A DNA stretch of 64,000 nt from CALBPI01 sp942491885 (GTDB lineage: Bacteria; Pseudomonadota; Gammaproteobacteria; Steroidobacterales; Woeseiaceae): positions 62,001-126,000 of the forward strand of contig CALOCQ010000008.1 in the NCBI GenBank assembly GCA_942491885.1, in the 5' to 3' direction. This document shows positions 45,698-53,957 of the stretch, piece by piece. Numbering within the stretch: the first letter of the stretch is position 1; each line of letters starts with the position of its first letter. The notes below the pieces were generated by a model that worked only from the letters and a program-made list of their open reading frames with translations, was not told where the DNA came from and did not search any database. Both the position numbers and the translations under genes were made by a program.

Positions 45698-46822
45698 CTA
45701 ACGTTTGTCGATGCTGACGTAGGACCGGGCTGCCGGTCCGGTGTAGTCAGCGTTCGGGCGAATGATTCGGTTGTTGCTGCGTTGTTCCATCACATGTGCT
45801 GCCCATCCGGTCAGGCGTGAGATGACAAAGATCGGCGTGAACAGCTTGGTCGGGATCCCCATGAAGCGATAGGACGACGCATGGAAGAAGTCCGCATTCG
45901 GGAACAGCTTCTTCTCGTTCCACATCAGTTCCTCGATTGCACAGGAGATCGGGAAGATCTTGTCGTCACCGACACTTTCGCCGAGTTCCTGCGACCAGCG
46001 TTTGATCAGCGCGTTGCGCGGGTCACTCTCGCGATAGACCGCGTGGCCAAAGCCCATGATCTTGTCTTTGTTGGCGAGCCGCGCCTTGATGCCTGCGACG
46101 GCGTCGTCGACATCATCGAAGCTGTCGATCAAGGCCATTGCTGCTTCATTCGCACCGCCGTGTAATGGACCGCGCAGCGAGCCAATAGCGCCGGTGATGC
46201 ACGAATGCATGTCGGATAACGTTGATGCACAAACGCGAGCGGTAAAAGTCGATGCGTTGAACTCATGTTCCGCATACAGGATCAAAGATACGTCCATGAC
46301 GCGCTTGTGCAGATCGCTGGCTGGTTTTCCGTGCAGCAGGCTCAGGAACTGCGCGGCGATGTTGTCATCGTCTGTCGCGGTTTCGATGCGCACACCGTCG
46401 TGCGAGTAGCGATACCAGTAGGTGATGATCGCCGGCAGCGTCGCGAGAATCCGGTCGGCGGCCGCTTGCTGCTCGCTGAAATCGTGCTCTGGCTCGATGT
46501 TGCCGAGGAATGAAACGCCGGTGCGCATGACGTCCATCGGATGCGCGTCGGCCGGAATTCGCTCGAGCACCTCGCGCAGCGTTTGCGGCAGTTCGCGCTT
46601 GCCACGTAGCGATGCTTTGTAGTCGGCCAGCTCCTGTGTACTTGGCAACTCGCCATGAAACAGCAGCCAGGCAACTTCTTCGAAAGTGGAATGCTCGGCT
46701 AACTCCGAGATGTCGTAGCCGCAATAGGTCAGGCCACTGCCGGACACGCCAACGGTACACAGCCGGGTCTCGCCGGCACTTTGGCCGCGCAGTCCTGCGC
46801 CGCCGGTTTTTCTCTCACTCAT
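45698..46822 (-). CDS. prpC: 2-methylcitrate synthase
   Basis: Condenses propionyl-CoA with oxaloacetate. 374 residues, the size of PrpC rather than hexameric citrate synthase (about 430). The citrate-synthase signature GFGHAVYRESDPRN, the GPLHGGANEAAM histidine loop and LRGQSAGETRLCTVG typical of the PrpC N-terminus are present. The prpB-prpC-prpD order decides between methylcitrate and citrate synthase. Confidence 0.95.
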   Translation of the reverse strand: MSERKTGGAGLRGQSAGETRLCTVGVSGSGLTYCGYDISELAEHSTFEEVAWLLFHGELPSTQELADYKASLRGKRELPQTLREVLERIPADAHPMDVMRTGVSFLGNIEPEHDFSEQQAAADRILATLPAIITYWYRYSHDGVRIETATDDDNIAAQFLSLLHGKPASDLHKRVMDVSLILYAEHEFNASTFTARVCASTLSDMHSCITGAIGSLRGPLHGGANEAAMALIDSFDDVDDAVAGIKARLANKDKIMGFGHAVYRESDPRNALIKRWSQELGESVGDDKIFPISCAIEELMWNEKKLFPNADFFHASSYRFMGIPTKLFTPIFVISRLTGWAAHVMEQRSNNRIIRPNADYTGPAARSYVSIDKR

Positions 46823-46876
46823 TTTTCACTCCGTTCTGCTTAACCCGCATGACACAACCAATGCCGGCGGTCTCTG

Positions 46877-47764
46877 CTAAGACTTCTTCTTTTCACCAAA
46901 CAGCGCATCAAGTTTCTGCTCGAACGCGTGGTAGTCGAGAAACTCGTATAACTCCATTCGCGTCTGCATTGTATCGATGACCGACTCCTGCGTGCCATGT
47001 TCGCGAATAGTCTGATAGACATTCAATGCCGCAGCATTCATCGCGCGGAATGCCGACAACGGATACAACGCCATGCGGATGCCGACGCTGGCGAGTTGCT
47101 CCGTCGTATACATCGGTGTCATGCCGAACTCTGTCAGGTTGGCGAGAACCGGTACGTCAACGAGCCCGGTGATGTCGCGGTACATATCGATCTCGGTCAT
47201 CGCCTCGGCGAAGATCGCATCCGCACCGGCCTCTTCGTATGCCTTGATGCGGTCGAGCATCGGTTGCATGCCTTCGACGGCCAATGCGTCGGTACGCGCC
47301 ATGATGACAAAGTCATCGTCGGTCTTCGCGTCGACGGCTGCCTTGATGCGATCAACCATCTCGGCTTGAGACACCAGTTCTTTGTTCGGGCGGTGCCCGC
47401 AACGCTTCTGCCCGACCTGGTCCTCGAGGTGCACCGCTGCGACGCCCGCGCGTTCCATCTCGCGCACGCTGCGCGCAATGTTGAACGCACCGCCCCAGCC
47501 CGTGTCTATGTCGACCAGCAATGGCGTTTCGGTGGCGCCGGTGATCCGGCGCGCATCTTCCAGCACGTTCTCAAGCGACGTCATGCCGAGGTCGGGCAGG
47601 CCAAACGATGCGTTGGCAACGCCGGCACCCGAAATGTAGATGGCGCGATAGCCGCTCTTCTCCGCCATCATCGCCGTGTAGGCATTGATTGTGCCGACGA
47701 TTTGCAGCGGGGATTCTTCGTTGAGGGCAGTGCGGAAACGCTTGCCGGCGGACATCTTGCTCAT
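46877..47764 (-). CDS. prpB: 2-methylisocitrate lyase
   Basis: Splits 2-methylisocitrate into pyruvate and succinate, completing propionyl-CoA oxidation. 295 residues (E. coli 296). The lyase active-site motif K120-R-C-G-H124 (GQKRCGHRPNKEL) with catalytic Cys122, and the metal-binding LLVDIDTGWG and HLEDQ, are intact. 4 bases separate it from the upstream membrane-protein gene, 54 from prpC. Confidence 0.96.
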   Translation of the reverse strand: MSKMSAGKRFRTALNEESPLQIVGTINAYTAMMAEKSGYRAIYISGAGVANASFGLPDLGMTSLENVLEDARRITGATETPLLVDIDTGWGGAFNIARSVREMERAGVAAVHLEDQVGQKRCGHRPNKELVSQAEMVDRIKAAVDAKTDDDFVIMARTDALAVEGMQPMLDRIKAYEEAGADAIFAEAMTEIDMYRDITGLVDVPVLANLTEFGMTPMYTTEQLASVGIRMALYPLSAFRAMNAAALNVYQTIREHGTQESVIDTMQTRMELYEFLDYHAFEQKLDALFGEKKKS

Positions 47765-47768
47765 GGTG

Positions 47769-48287
47769 TTAAATCTCTCCGTCGCGCCATTGCTTGTGGA
47801 CAGTCTCGATGGCGCGTCTCAAGCCTGTTTCAAATCCCATGCGTTGTTCGGCGTCAGTGCGATCGTGCGGAATGTCGATGACCTCGTCACCGGCCGATTC
47901 ACAGATGACGGTGCGTGCGCCGCGTGCGCGATAGTCCACGCCGAGCTTGAACAGCCAGCCCAGCGCGAGCAGCGCAAGCGCCGGCGCTAATAGCGGCACC
48001 CAGATGTTGATTTGTGAAAACCAGATGATGATGGCCGCGCTGGTAAACAGCCCGAAGCGTTGCATTGCCGGCAGCAGCGTGTCGATCTGAGTTGAGTCTT
48101 CGATGAACAATGGGCTCAGCAACAACAGGTCGTGGCGCGTAATCCGGCGCTGTTCGTTGACCTGCCATTCGACCTGCAGCGTGGCGTCGTCGTAACGCAA
48201 CGTGTAGCGACCCAACTGCCAGTCGAAACTGATTTCGCGGCGCGGTGCGCGCAGTGAACGAATGTTGTTTCCGGAATCAGCGCTCAT
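47769..48287 (-). CDS. Hypothetical membrane protein in the prp operon
   Basis: 172 residues, not recognised. Hydrophilic N-terminal domain (REISFDWQLGRYTLRYDDATLQVEWQ) followed by a hydrophobic hairpin of two segments at about 90-125 (FTSAAIIIWFSQINIWVPLL ... LALLALGWLF) and a charged C-terminus. ATG 48287 is 8 bases after the amidase stop and its stop is 4 bases before prpB, so it is certainly in the same transcript. No function is proposed. Confidence 0.7.
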   Translation of the reverse strand: MSADSGNNIRSLRAPRREISFDWQLGRYTLRYDDATLQVEWQVNEQRRITRHDLLLLSPLFIEDSTQIDTLLPAMQRFGLFTSAAIIIWFSQINIWVPLLAPALALLALGWLFKLGVDYRARGARTVICESAGDEVIDIPHDRTDAEQRMGFETGLRRAIETVHKQWRDGEI

Positions 48288-48295
48288 GGCATCCT

Positions 48296-49774
48296 TCAGG
48301 CGTGAACCTGCGGCAGTTTGTCCATCCATGGCGACGCCTGTTCCAGTGCGTAGGCAAGCTGCAGCAGGCGCGCTTCCTCGCCGATTGCGGCCGACAGTTG
48401 AATGCCGACCGGCAGCCCGTTGCTGTTCAGGCCGGCCGGGATGGAAATGGCCGGTGTACCCGCGGCGTTATGTGTCGGTGTGTAGGCGGCGAACCGGCTC
48501 ACACGCTCCATCAGCGTCGCATAATCCATGTCAGGTGCCATGAACCCAATTTCGGGCGCGGCGCTGGCGGTGACCGGCGTAAGCCAGGCGTCATAGCCGC
48601 CGATAAAATCAAGCACGCTTTGTTTGTAGCGCGCCATGCCGTCAATCGCGTTTTCCAGCGCATTGGCCGGCAGCGTGGCGTAGATGTCGGCCAGCGATAG
48701 TGTCGCCGGCTCTAACAGCCCCGTTTGCGCCGCCGGTGTGCCGGTTTTTTCTTCGACAAACATCGTCGCGCGAAAAGCGCCGCTCGCCCACAGCGTCAGG
48801 AAATCATCACTGAATTGCGCGTCCTGCAGCGGGGTCTCCTCGACAATGACAATCTCGTGGCCCATGGATTGCAGTTGCGCCGCTGTGCGCGTGACCGCGT
48901 CGGCGACGTCGCTATCCGGCTCGCCGGCCACGCTGGTCAGGCTCAATGCGATTCGCATCGCCGGGGTTTTCTCGCGCTCGATGAAACCTACAGGCAGCAA
49001 AGCGCCGCCGTCAGTCTGTTCGGTCAACGCAAGCAACAACGCGCTGTCGCGGACACTGAGTGTCACCGCGTGTTTGATTGAGATTGGCCACGGAATATCG
49101 CCGTAGGCCTGGTCCGGGAATCGCCCGACGCTGGGTTTCAGACCGACGAGCCCACATTGTGCCGCCGGGATGCGGATCGACCCGCCGCCGTCACTGGCCT
49201 GTGCTGCCGGTACGATCCTCGCGGCAACCGCGGCCGCCGAGCCGCCGCTGGATCCCCCCGGCGTGTGGCCAGGATTCCAGGGGTTACGCGTCGCGCCATG
49301 CAGCAATGGTTCTGTCGATGGCAACAGGCCGAATTCCGGCGTGTTGCTCTTGCCGAGCACGACAAGGCCGGCGTCGTCGATCCGGTCGGTATAGGGCGAC
49401 TGCGCCTGCGAAACCTGATCGGCAAACAGCTTTGAGCCGCGCGTCAGCGGCATGCCGGTGTAGGCGTTGAGGTCTTTGATCAGGTAAGGCACGCCCGCGA
49501 GCGGGCCGCTGACGGTATCGGCGGCCGCAAGCGCGCGGTCGAAATCGGTGTAGGTCAGGGCGTTCAATTTGGGGTTGACCGCGCGCGCGCGCTCGACCGC
49601 GGCGGCCACCAGTTCGCGTGCCGACAAGGTGCCGCTGACCACGAGGTCGGCCTGGGAAATGCAGTCAAGCTTGATCAGGTCATCAGCCGAATTGGTCTGG
49701 CGGCTGCGCGCGCAGCCGGTGGCGGCCGCCAGCGAGCCGGCGCACAACAGTTGCAATAGTTGCCGCCTATCCAT
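48296..49774 (-). CDS. Amidase-signature family protein, exported (Tat-like lipoprotein signal)
   Basis: 492-residue Ser-cisSer-Lys hydrolase: K100 (PYLIKDLN), S175 in the GGSSGGS loop and nucleophile S199 in SDGGGSIRIPA, spaced as in fatty-acid amide hydrolase. The N-terminus MDRRQLLQLLCAGSLAAATGC combines a twin-arginine-like start with a lipobox Cys21, predicting an exported lipoprotein. ATG 49774 is preferred to 49786 since the RR motif then sits at the very start. It overlaps the flavin reductase gene by 8 bases. The physiological amide or ester is unknown. Confidence 0.87.
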   Translation of the reverse strand: MDRRQLLQLLCAGSLAAATGCARSRQTNSADDLIKLDCISQADLVVSGTLSARELVAAAVERARAVNPKLNALTYTDFDRALAAADTVSGPLAGVPYLIKDLNAYTGMPLTRGSKLFADQVSQAQSPYTDRIDDAGLVVLGKSNTPEFGLLPSTEPLLHGATRNPWNPGHTPGGSSGGSAAAVAARIVPAAQASDGGGSIRIPAAQCGLVGLKPSVGRFPDQAYGDIPWPISIKHAVTLSVRDSALLLALTEQTDGGALLPVGFIEREKTPAMRIALSLTSVAGEPDSDVADAVTRTAAQLQSMGHEIVIVEETPLQDAQFSDDFLTLWASGAFRATMFVEEKTGTPAAQTGLLEPATLSLADIYATLPANALENAIDGMARYKQSVLDFIGGYDAWLTPVTASAAPEIGFMAPDMDYATLMERVSRFAAYTPTHNAAGTPAISIPAGLNSNGLPVGIQLSAAIGEEARLLQLAYALEQASPWMDKLPQVHA

Positions 49775-50282
49775 GGATACGGCCACGCAGGTAGATCAGT
49801 GGCTGGCGCTGCTCGTCGCTGTCGAATGCGATTACATCGGCCAGGATCAGCGAGTGATCCCCGGCGTCGTGAATTCGATTCACACAGCAATCAAAGGTAG
49901 CCACGGCCTCTGCGATCAGCGGTGTGCCCAGTGCTGACAGGTAATAATCGCCGGCTGCGGACATCGGGTGATTGCCACGGATGGCATAGCGTTCGCACAG
50001 GTGACCCTGATCGGCATTCAGCACACTGATGCCAAATTGCTCGCTGACCAGCCAGTCTTCGTAGGTAGTTGAGCCTTTTTGCACACACCACAGCACCATG
50101 GGCGGCGATAGCGACACCGAAGCGAACGAATTCACCGTGATCGCGAATGGAGCCGATTGGCCGGCGGTGGCTGGCGCGCTGACGATGCACACACCGGTCG
50201 CGAACTGCCCGAGCGCATTACGAAGCGCCAGAGGGTCCACAACCGCAGTGCCGGCAGAGCTTTGAATTTGAGTATCAGGCAT
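49767..50282 (-). CDS. Flavin reductase family protein (FMN-binding)
   Basis: 171 residues from ATG 50282. The family pattern is RNALGQFATGVCIVSA, FAITVNSFASVSLSPPMVLWCVQ, FGISVLNADQ, and the C-terminal DHSLILADVIAFD. Such proteins supply reduced FMN/FAD to a two-component monooxygenase; none is adjacent. It is the first gene of the minus-strand operon that ends with prpBCD. Confidence 0.86.
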   Translation of the reverse strand: MPDTQIQSSAGTAVVDPLALRNALGQFATGVCIVSAPATAGQSAPFAITVNSFASVSLSPPMVLWCVQKGSTTYEDWLVSEQFGISVLNADQGHLCERYAIRGNHPMSAAGDYYLSALGTPLIAEAVATFDCCVNRIHDAGDHSLILADVIAFDSDEQRQPLIYLRGRIHG

Positions 50283-50373
50283 CCCTTCATTGTAACCGAC
50301 CCGGCAGCCAAAAGCCGCACGAGGAGCCACTTACAGGCCAATTTTCCGCCGCAGTGGTATAGTGCGCGCCGGA

Positions 50374-50379
50374 TATAAT
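50374..50379 (+). promoter_or_regulatory. Consensus -10 box before the lipoprotein gene
   Basis: TATAAT at 50374-50379, 114 bases before ATG 50494. The 17-base-upstream position has GCAGTG, a poor -35, so an activator would be needed. The 210-base divergent region has no other element I can name. Confidence 0.4.
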
Positions 50380-50493
50380 GTCGCCGAGCGCCGTGTCGTG
50401 CCTTGCGCCCCATTAAGTCAAAGCGCAGAGGAACCTGCCGGGCTTGTTGTGGTCTGGGCTTACAGGCGCCGGTCTTGGTGCAAGTAGGAAAAA

Positions 50494-51883
50494 ATGATGT
50501 CTTTGATCTCCCGAGCTATCGCTTCCACGGCCTTGTCGCATCTGGCTGGTTGCCGCCACGATGCTGTTTGCCGCAGGCTGCACCGACACCCCCGATGACC
50601 CGGAGGGGCGCGGAAATATTCGGGCAGTACATGCTATTGGTGGGCTGGGCGACGTGAGTTTCCAGATCGAGGCGCGTGGCCTGCAAACGCCCGGATTTCA
50701 GGTGACGACCCCGTTCTCAACGTTTGACAGTCTGGTCTACGATTTCCACTTCGACTATGCCGGTGTCGCCAGCGGTGAGATTGAGCGGCTCGCGACGTCA
50801 ACGGTCAGCATTCGCCCTGATACCAATCACACCCTGGTGCTGGCCGGGACCCCTCAGGCGCCGCGCGTCATAGCGCTCGAACAGCCGGTACCGACCTTCG
50901 ATCCCGAAAGTACAGCGCTCGAAATCTGGTTTGGCAATATTGCGCCCTCCGCGGGCAGCGTAGATCTCTATGTTGGTGCGCCCGGTTTTGATCCCGCCGC
51001 GGCGACGCCGAGAGCGGCAGCGGTGGCGGTGCAAGGCTTCTCTTCAATCACTGTCATTGAGTCGGGCGAATACGAAATTGTCGCGACCGTTGCGGGCCAG
51101 CCCGGCAGCGAACTATTCCGCTCCGAGACGGCCACATTGCCGCCTGTCGATCGTGTCCTGATCAACCTGTTTGATTCCGAAGGTGAAACCACCGGCGATC
51201 ACGTTGTGGTGTTGTCTGGTGAGATTACAGGCGCACGGCTCGTCGATCAGTCGGCTCCGGCACAGGTACAACTTGTTCATACATCGCTGAATGCGGGCAA
51301 TATCGACCTCTACATCAACGAGCCGCTGACGACGCCGGTTTTCGCCGACGCGCCATTCGGATTTGTATCCGTGCCGACGACGATTGTCGAGGCGGATGAT
51401 CTCGCGGAATTTACCGTCACCACCACCGTTGCCGGTAACGTTGGCGCGGTGCTTACTAGCTCGCCGAGCGTTTTGTCTGACGGTAGTCTCAGCTTGTTGT
51501 TTTTCAGTGGTGATCAGGCCGCTGATACACTGGTCGTTCAGACGCTCACCGAGAGTCGACGGTCGATTTTTGATGCCGCCAGCGTCGGGTTTTACAACGC
51601 GATTCAGAATACGCCGGTAGTGGATATCTATCTTGCCGATGCAGGTAGCAATTTCCTGGATTCGCGACCGATCGTCAATGACGCGACACCATCACTATCT
51701 ACCTCGTTGGCCCCACTAAGGCCGCAGGCCTATGATCTTTATGTTGTCGAAAACCAGACCAACGACGTATTGCTCGGTCCGGTTGCGGTGGATCTGTCGG
51801 CAGGCGATGTGCGTCGTTTCGTGCTGGTCGACACCGTCGATCCGAACATTGCGGACTACTTCGACGTGGATCTGACCCAGTAG
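50494..51883 (+). CDS. DUF4397-like lipoprotein, signal peptide interrupted by one-base frameshift
   Basis: The main frame (50561-51883) encodes repeated DUF4397-type beta domains: about residues 20-130, 125-215 and 230-330 of that frame each contain a VR/VQL-H-S/G ... (V/I)DLY(V/I) core, for example QLVHTSLNAGNIDLYINEP and EIWFGNIAPSAGSVDLYVGAP. It begins MLFAAGC, too short for a signal. Upstream in the same frame lies IWLVAATMLFAAGC without a start; in the next frame ATG 50494 (after GTAGGAAAAA) gives MMSLISRAIASTALS. Adding one base near 50538 joins these into a complete lipoprotein signal. I therefore place the start at 50494 and assume a consensus error. Role: surface lipoprotein of unknown function. 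Confidence 0.7.
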
Positions 51884-51968
51884 AAGTCAAAAAAAATGCC
51901 CGGTTCTGCATCCGAATCCGGTTGGCAGGCATCACATTGTCCGAATTCCAAACAACGGAGCAAAGACA

Positions 51969-52334
51969 ATGAATTCAGATGAAATGGTCGGGATCGTATT
52001 TTTTCTATGTGTATTCGGCGCGGTAGCCGTCGTGATGTATTTCCGACTGCGTGCCAAGCAGGAAACGCAGTTGACGTTGCGCAAGGCCATTGACCAGGGG
52101 CAAACCCTGTCCGAGGAGATGGTCAAGGCACTGAGTGGCAACGTTATTCCGTCACCCATCCGTGATCTGCGTCGTGGCATCGTTCTGATCGCCATCGCCA
52201 TGGCATTGTTCGGCTTCGCCTTTCTGATAGAAGACAACGATGCTTCAATGGTGTTTAGCGCGGCGGCCTTGTTCCCCTTGCTGATCGGGATTTCGTTTCT
52301 GATTCTGCAACGAGTCGGTCGCGGCGAGAGTTGA
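51969..52334 (+). CDS. DUF6249-like small membrane protein
   Basis: 121 residues with an N-terminal membrane helix (GIVFFLCVFGAVAVVMYF), a cytoplasmic segment RAKQETQLTLRKAIDQGQTLSEEMVKAL, and two C-terminal helices (GIVLIAIAMALFGFAFLI, AALFPLLIGISFLIL). This arrangement is that of DUF6249 proteins encoded beside ECF-type sigma factors. The sigma gene follows after 7 bases. Confidence 0.78.
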   Translation: MNSDEMVGIVFFLCVFGAVAVVMYFRLRAKQETQLTLRKAIDQGQTLSEEMVKALSGNVIPSPIRDLRRGIVLIAIAMALFGFAFLIEDNDASMVFSAAALFPLLIGISFLILQRVGRGES

Positions 52335-52341
52335 TTCTGGT

Positions 52342-52890
52342 TTGGATGTCGACGCAGGGCAGCAAGGCGATGAGGAGGAGCTGCGACTCATTCGCCGTAT
52401 TGTCCTGGGTGCGGACCAGCGTGCTTTTTCAACGTTGATGCGTCCTTACGTGGCGCGCGTCCGAGGCTATCTTGGCGGCTTCGTCAGTCAGCCGGCGGAT
52501 GCGGATGATCTGACGCAGGAAGTGTTGCTCAAGGCGTGGTCGCAACTGCACCGCTTCGATGGCAGGGGGCGCTTCGTCGCCTGGCTGTTCACGATCGCGC
52601 ACCGGGAATTCCTGCAACACGTTCGAGGCCGAAAACGCTACTGGCGGGCGATTGCCGGCTTTCGCCGCGAGCCGGGCGGGACCGCAGTCAACGACAACGC
52701 CGCGGTTGCCGGCATCGATGTTGCCCGTATTCTGGCTGCAATGGATGAAGAGACGCGCGCGGTGGTGATATTGTCGCGAGGTATGGGGCTGACGCACAGC
52801 GAGATCGCCAGGGTCACCGACAAGCCACTGGGAACGGTGAAGTCGGTCCTTGCCCGAGCGACACGGAGTCTGGTGGATGAATATGCATGA
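52342..52890 (+). CDS. ECF-type RNA polymerase sigma factor
   Basis: 182-residue sigma-70 family factor with only regions 2 and 4. Region 2 includes YLGGFVSQPADADDLTQEVLLKAWSQLHRFDGRGRFVAWLFTIAHREFLQHVR; region 4 has LSRGMGLTHSEIARVTDKPLGTVKSVLARATRSL. It starts at TTG 52342; no ATG fits. It overlaps the following membrane gene by 14 bases. The pair plus DUF6249 looks like a small envelope-responsive regulatory unit. Confidence 0.87.
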   Translation: MDVDAGQQGDEEELRLIRRIVLGADQRAFSTLMRPYVARVRGYLGGFVSQPADADDLTQEVLLKAWSQLHRFDGRGRFVAWLFTIAHREFLQHVRGRKRYWRAIAGFRREPGGTAVNDNAAVAGIDVARILAAMDEETRAVVILSRGMGLTHSEIARVTDKPLGTVKSVLARATRSLVDEYA

Positions 52891-53248
52891 CAAGCTAAAC
52901 GAGCAACAGCGCAAACGACTCGCCGAAATCGACGCGGGTATTGTCATGCTGCTGGAGGCGCCGCTGGCTGACGACCGCATACTGCGCAGCGTTGAGCGAC
53001 GCTTGCGCTGGCGGCGCAGAGCCCGCCTGGTGCTGCCGCCAACGGTTGCGGCTTCGTTCGCAGTCTACGTGGCGCCGACGCTGTGGACGTTGTTGCAGCA
53101 GGTAGTGCCGATGCTGCCGGGTGACTTCATCGGCGTCAGTTTTGATATCGCGACGGTCACGGCCGCGCTGGCAAGTATGCCGATTTATGTCTGGGCGCTC
53201 GTCGCTGGGGCGGCGCTGACGGCCCTGACGACCCTGTTCGAATCCTGA
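52877..53248 (+). CDS. Small membrane protein, putative anti-sigma partner
   Basis: 123 residues from ATG 52877. N-terminal soluble part (about 1-45: KLNEQQRKRLAEIDAGIVMLLEAPLADDRILRSVERRL), a basic WRRRAR stretch and two hydrophobic segments at about 52-75 and 100-118. No zinc-binding HxxxCxxC motif is seen. The overlap with the sigma gene suggests a regulator of that factor; this is inference from context, not family similarity. Confidence 0.65.
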   Translation: MNMHDKLNEQQRKRLAEIDAGIVMLLEAPLADDRILRSVERRLRWRRRARLVLPPTVAASFAVYVAPTLWTLLQQVVPMLPGDFIGVSFDIATVTAALASMPIYVWALVAGAALTALTTLFES

Positions 53249-53255
53249 CGCCGCG

Positions 53256-53957
53256 TTAGCGTTCTATCTGGCCGAGGTTGGCGTGGATGACGGCGCCATT
53301 GATGACCGGATTTGCGATGCAAAACGCGATCGTCGCGGCAATTTCATCCGCTCGTATCAGGCGACCTTGCGTGACGTTCCCGGCGATGGCGTCTAACACT
53401 GCCTGGTCATTGCCCACATGCGCCCGCAGCATCGCGGTGTCGGTGAAGCCCGGACTCACAACTGCCGTGTGGATTTCGCGACCCGCCAGGTCCTGACAGG
53501 TCGCGCGCATCAGGCCGTTCATGGCGTGCTTGCTGGTGACGTAGCTCAGAGAGCCGGCAACGGCTTTGTCGCCGAGTGTCGAGCCGACAAATATGATCGA
53601 CGAGCCGGGTCTCAGATGTGCAATCAGCGCCTGGTTCAACAGTGCAGGCGCAACGGTGTTGACGGCCAGGCTCTTGTGCAGGTTGTCGGCGCCGACCGAT
53701 TGCGCCGTATCGCCCGATAAGTGTCCCGCGCAGTGCACGATCGCGCTGTGACCGGCTTGTTGGCATGCGCCGGCGAGATGCTCCAGGCATTCGTCGGGGA
53801 CCGGTTTTGTAAGGTCGATGGCAATGTTCTCGACGCCTGCAACGTCGCAGTCTCGCCGTGACAGGTTGATAACGCGCCAGCCATTCTCCAGCAGCCGGGC
53901 GGCAGTTGCCCTGCCGATGCCGGTGCTCGCGCCGGTCACGATGGCGAGTGGCTTCAT
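53256..53957 (-). CDS. SDR-family oxidoreductase
   Basis: 233 residues from ATG 53957. Cofactor motif TGASTGIGRATA, SRRD after strand 2 (basic, hence NADPH-leaning), active site Ser in FVGSTLGD and Y-x3-K (YVTSK). The ATG overlaps the stop of the pterin-synthase-like gene (ATGA), so both are made together. Sepiapterin reductase and dihydromonapterin reductase are SDRs that act on pterins after such synthases; a pterin carbonyl substrate is therefore a reasonable inference. Confidence 0.82.
   Translation of the reverse strand: MKPLAIVTGASTGIGRATAARLLENGWRVINLSRRDCDVAGVENIAIDLTKPVPDECLEHLAGACQQAGHSAIVHCAGHLSGDTAQSVGADNLHKSLAVNTVAPALLNQALIAHLRPGSSIIFVGSTLGDKAVAGSLSYVTSKHAMNGLMRATCQDLAGREIHTAVVSPGFTDTAMLRAHVGNDQAVLDAIAGNVTQGRLIRADEIAATIAFCIANPVINGAVIHANLGQIER

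Noticed and set aside
50380..50493. Riboswitch in the long leader before the DUF4397-like lipoprotein
   Set aside because: No known riboswitch core or stable conserved stem could be recognised by eye.
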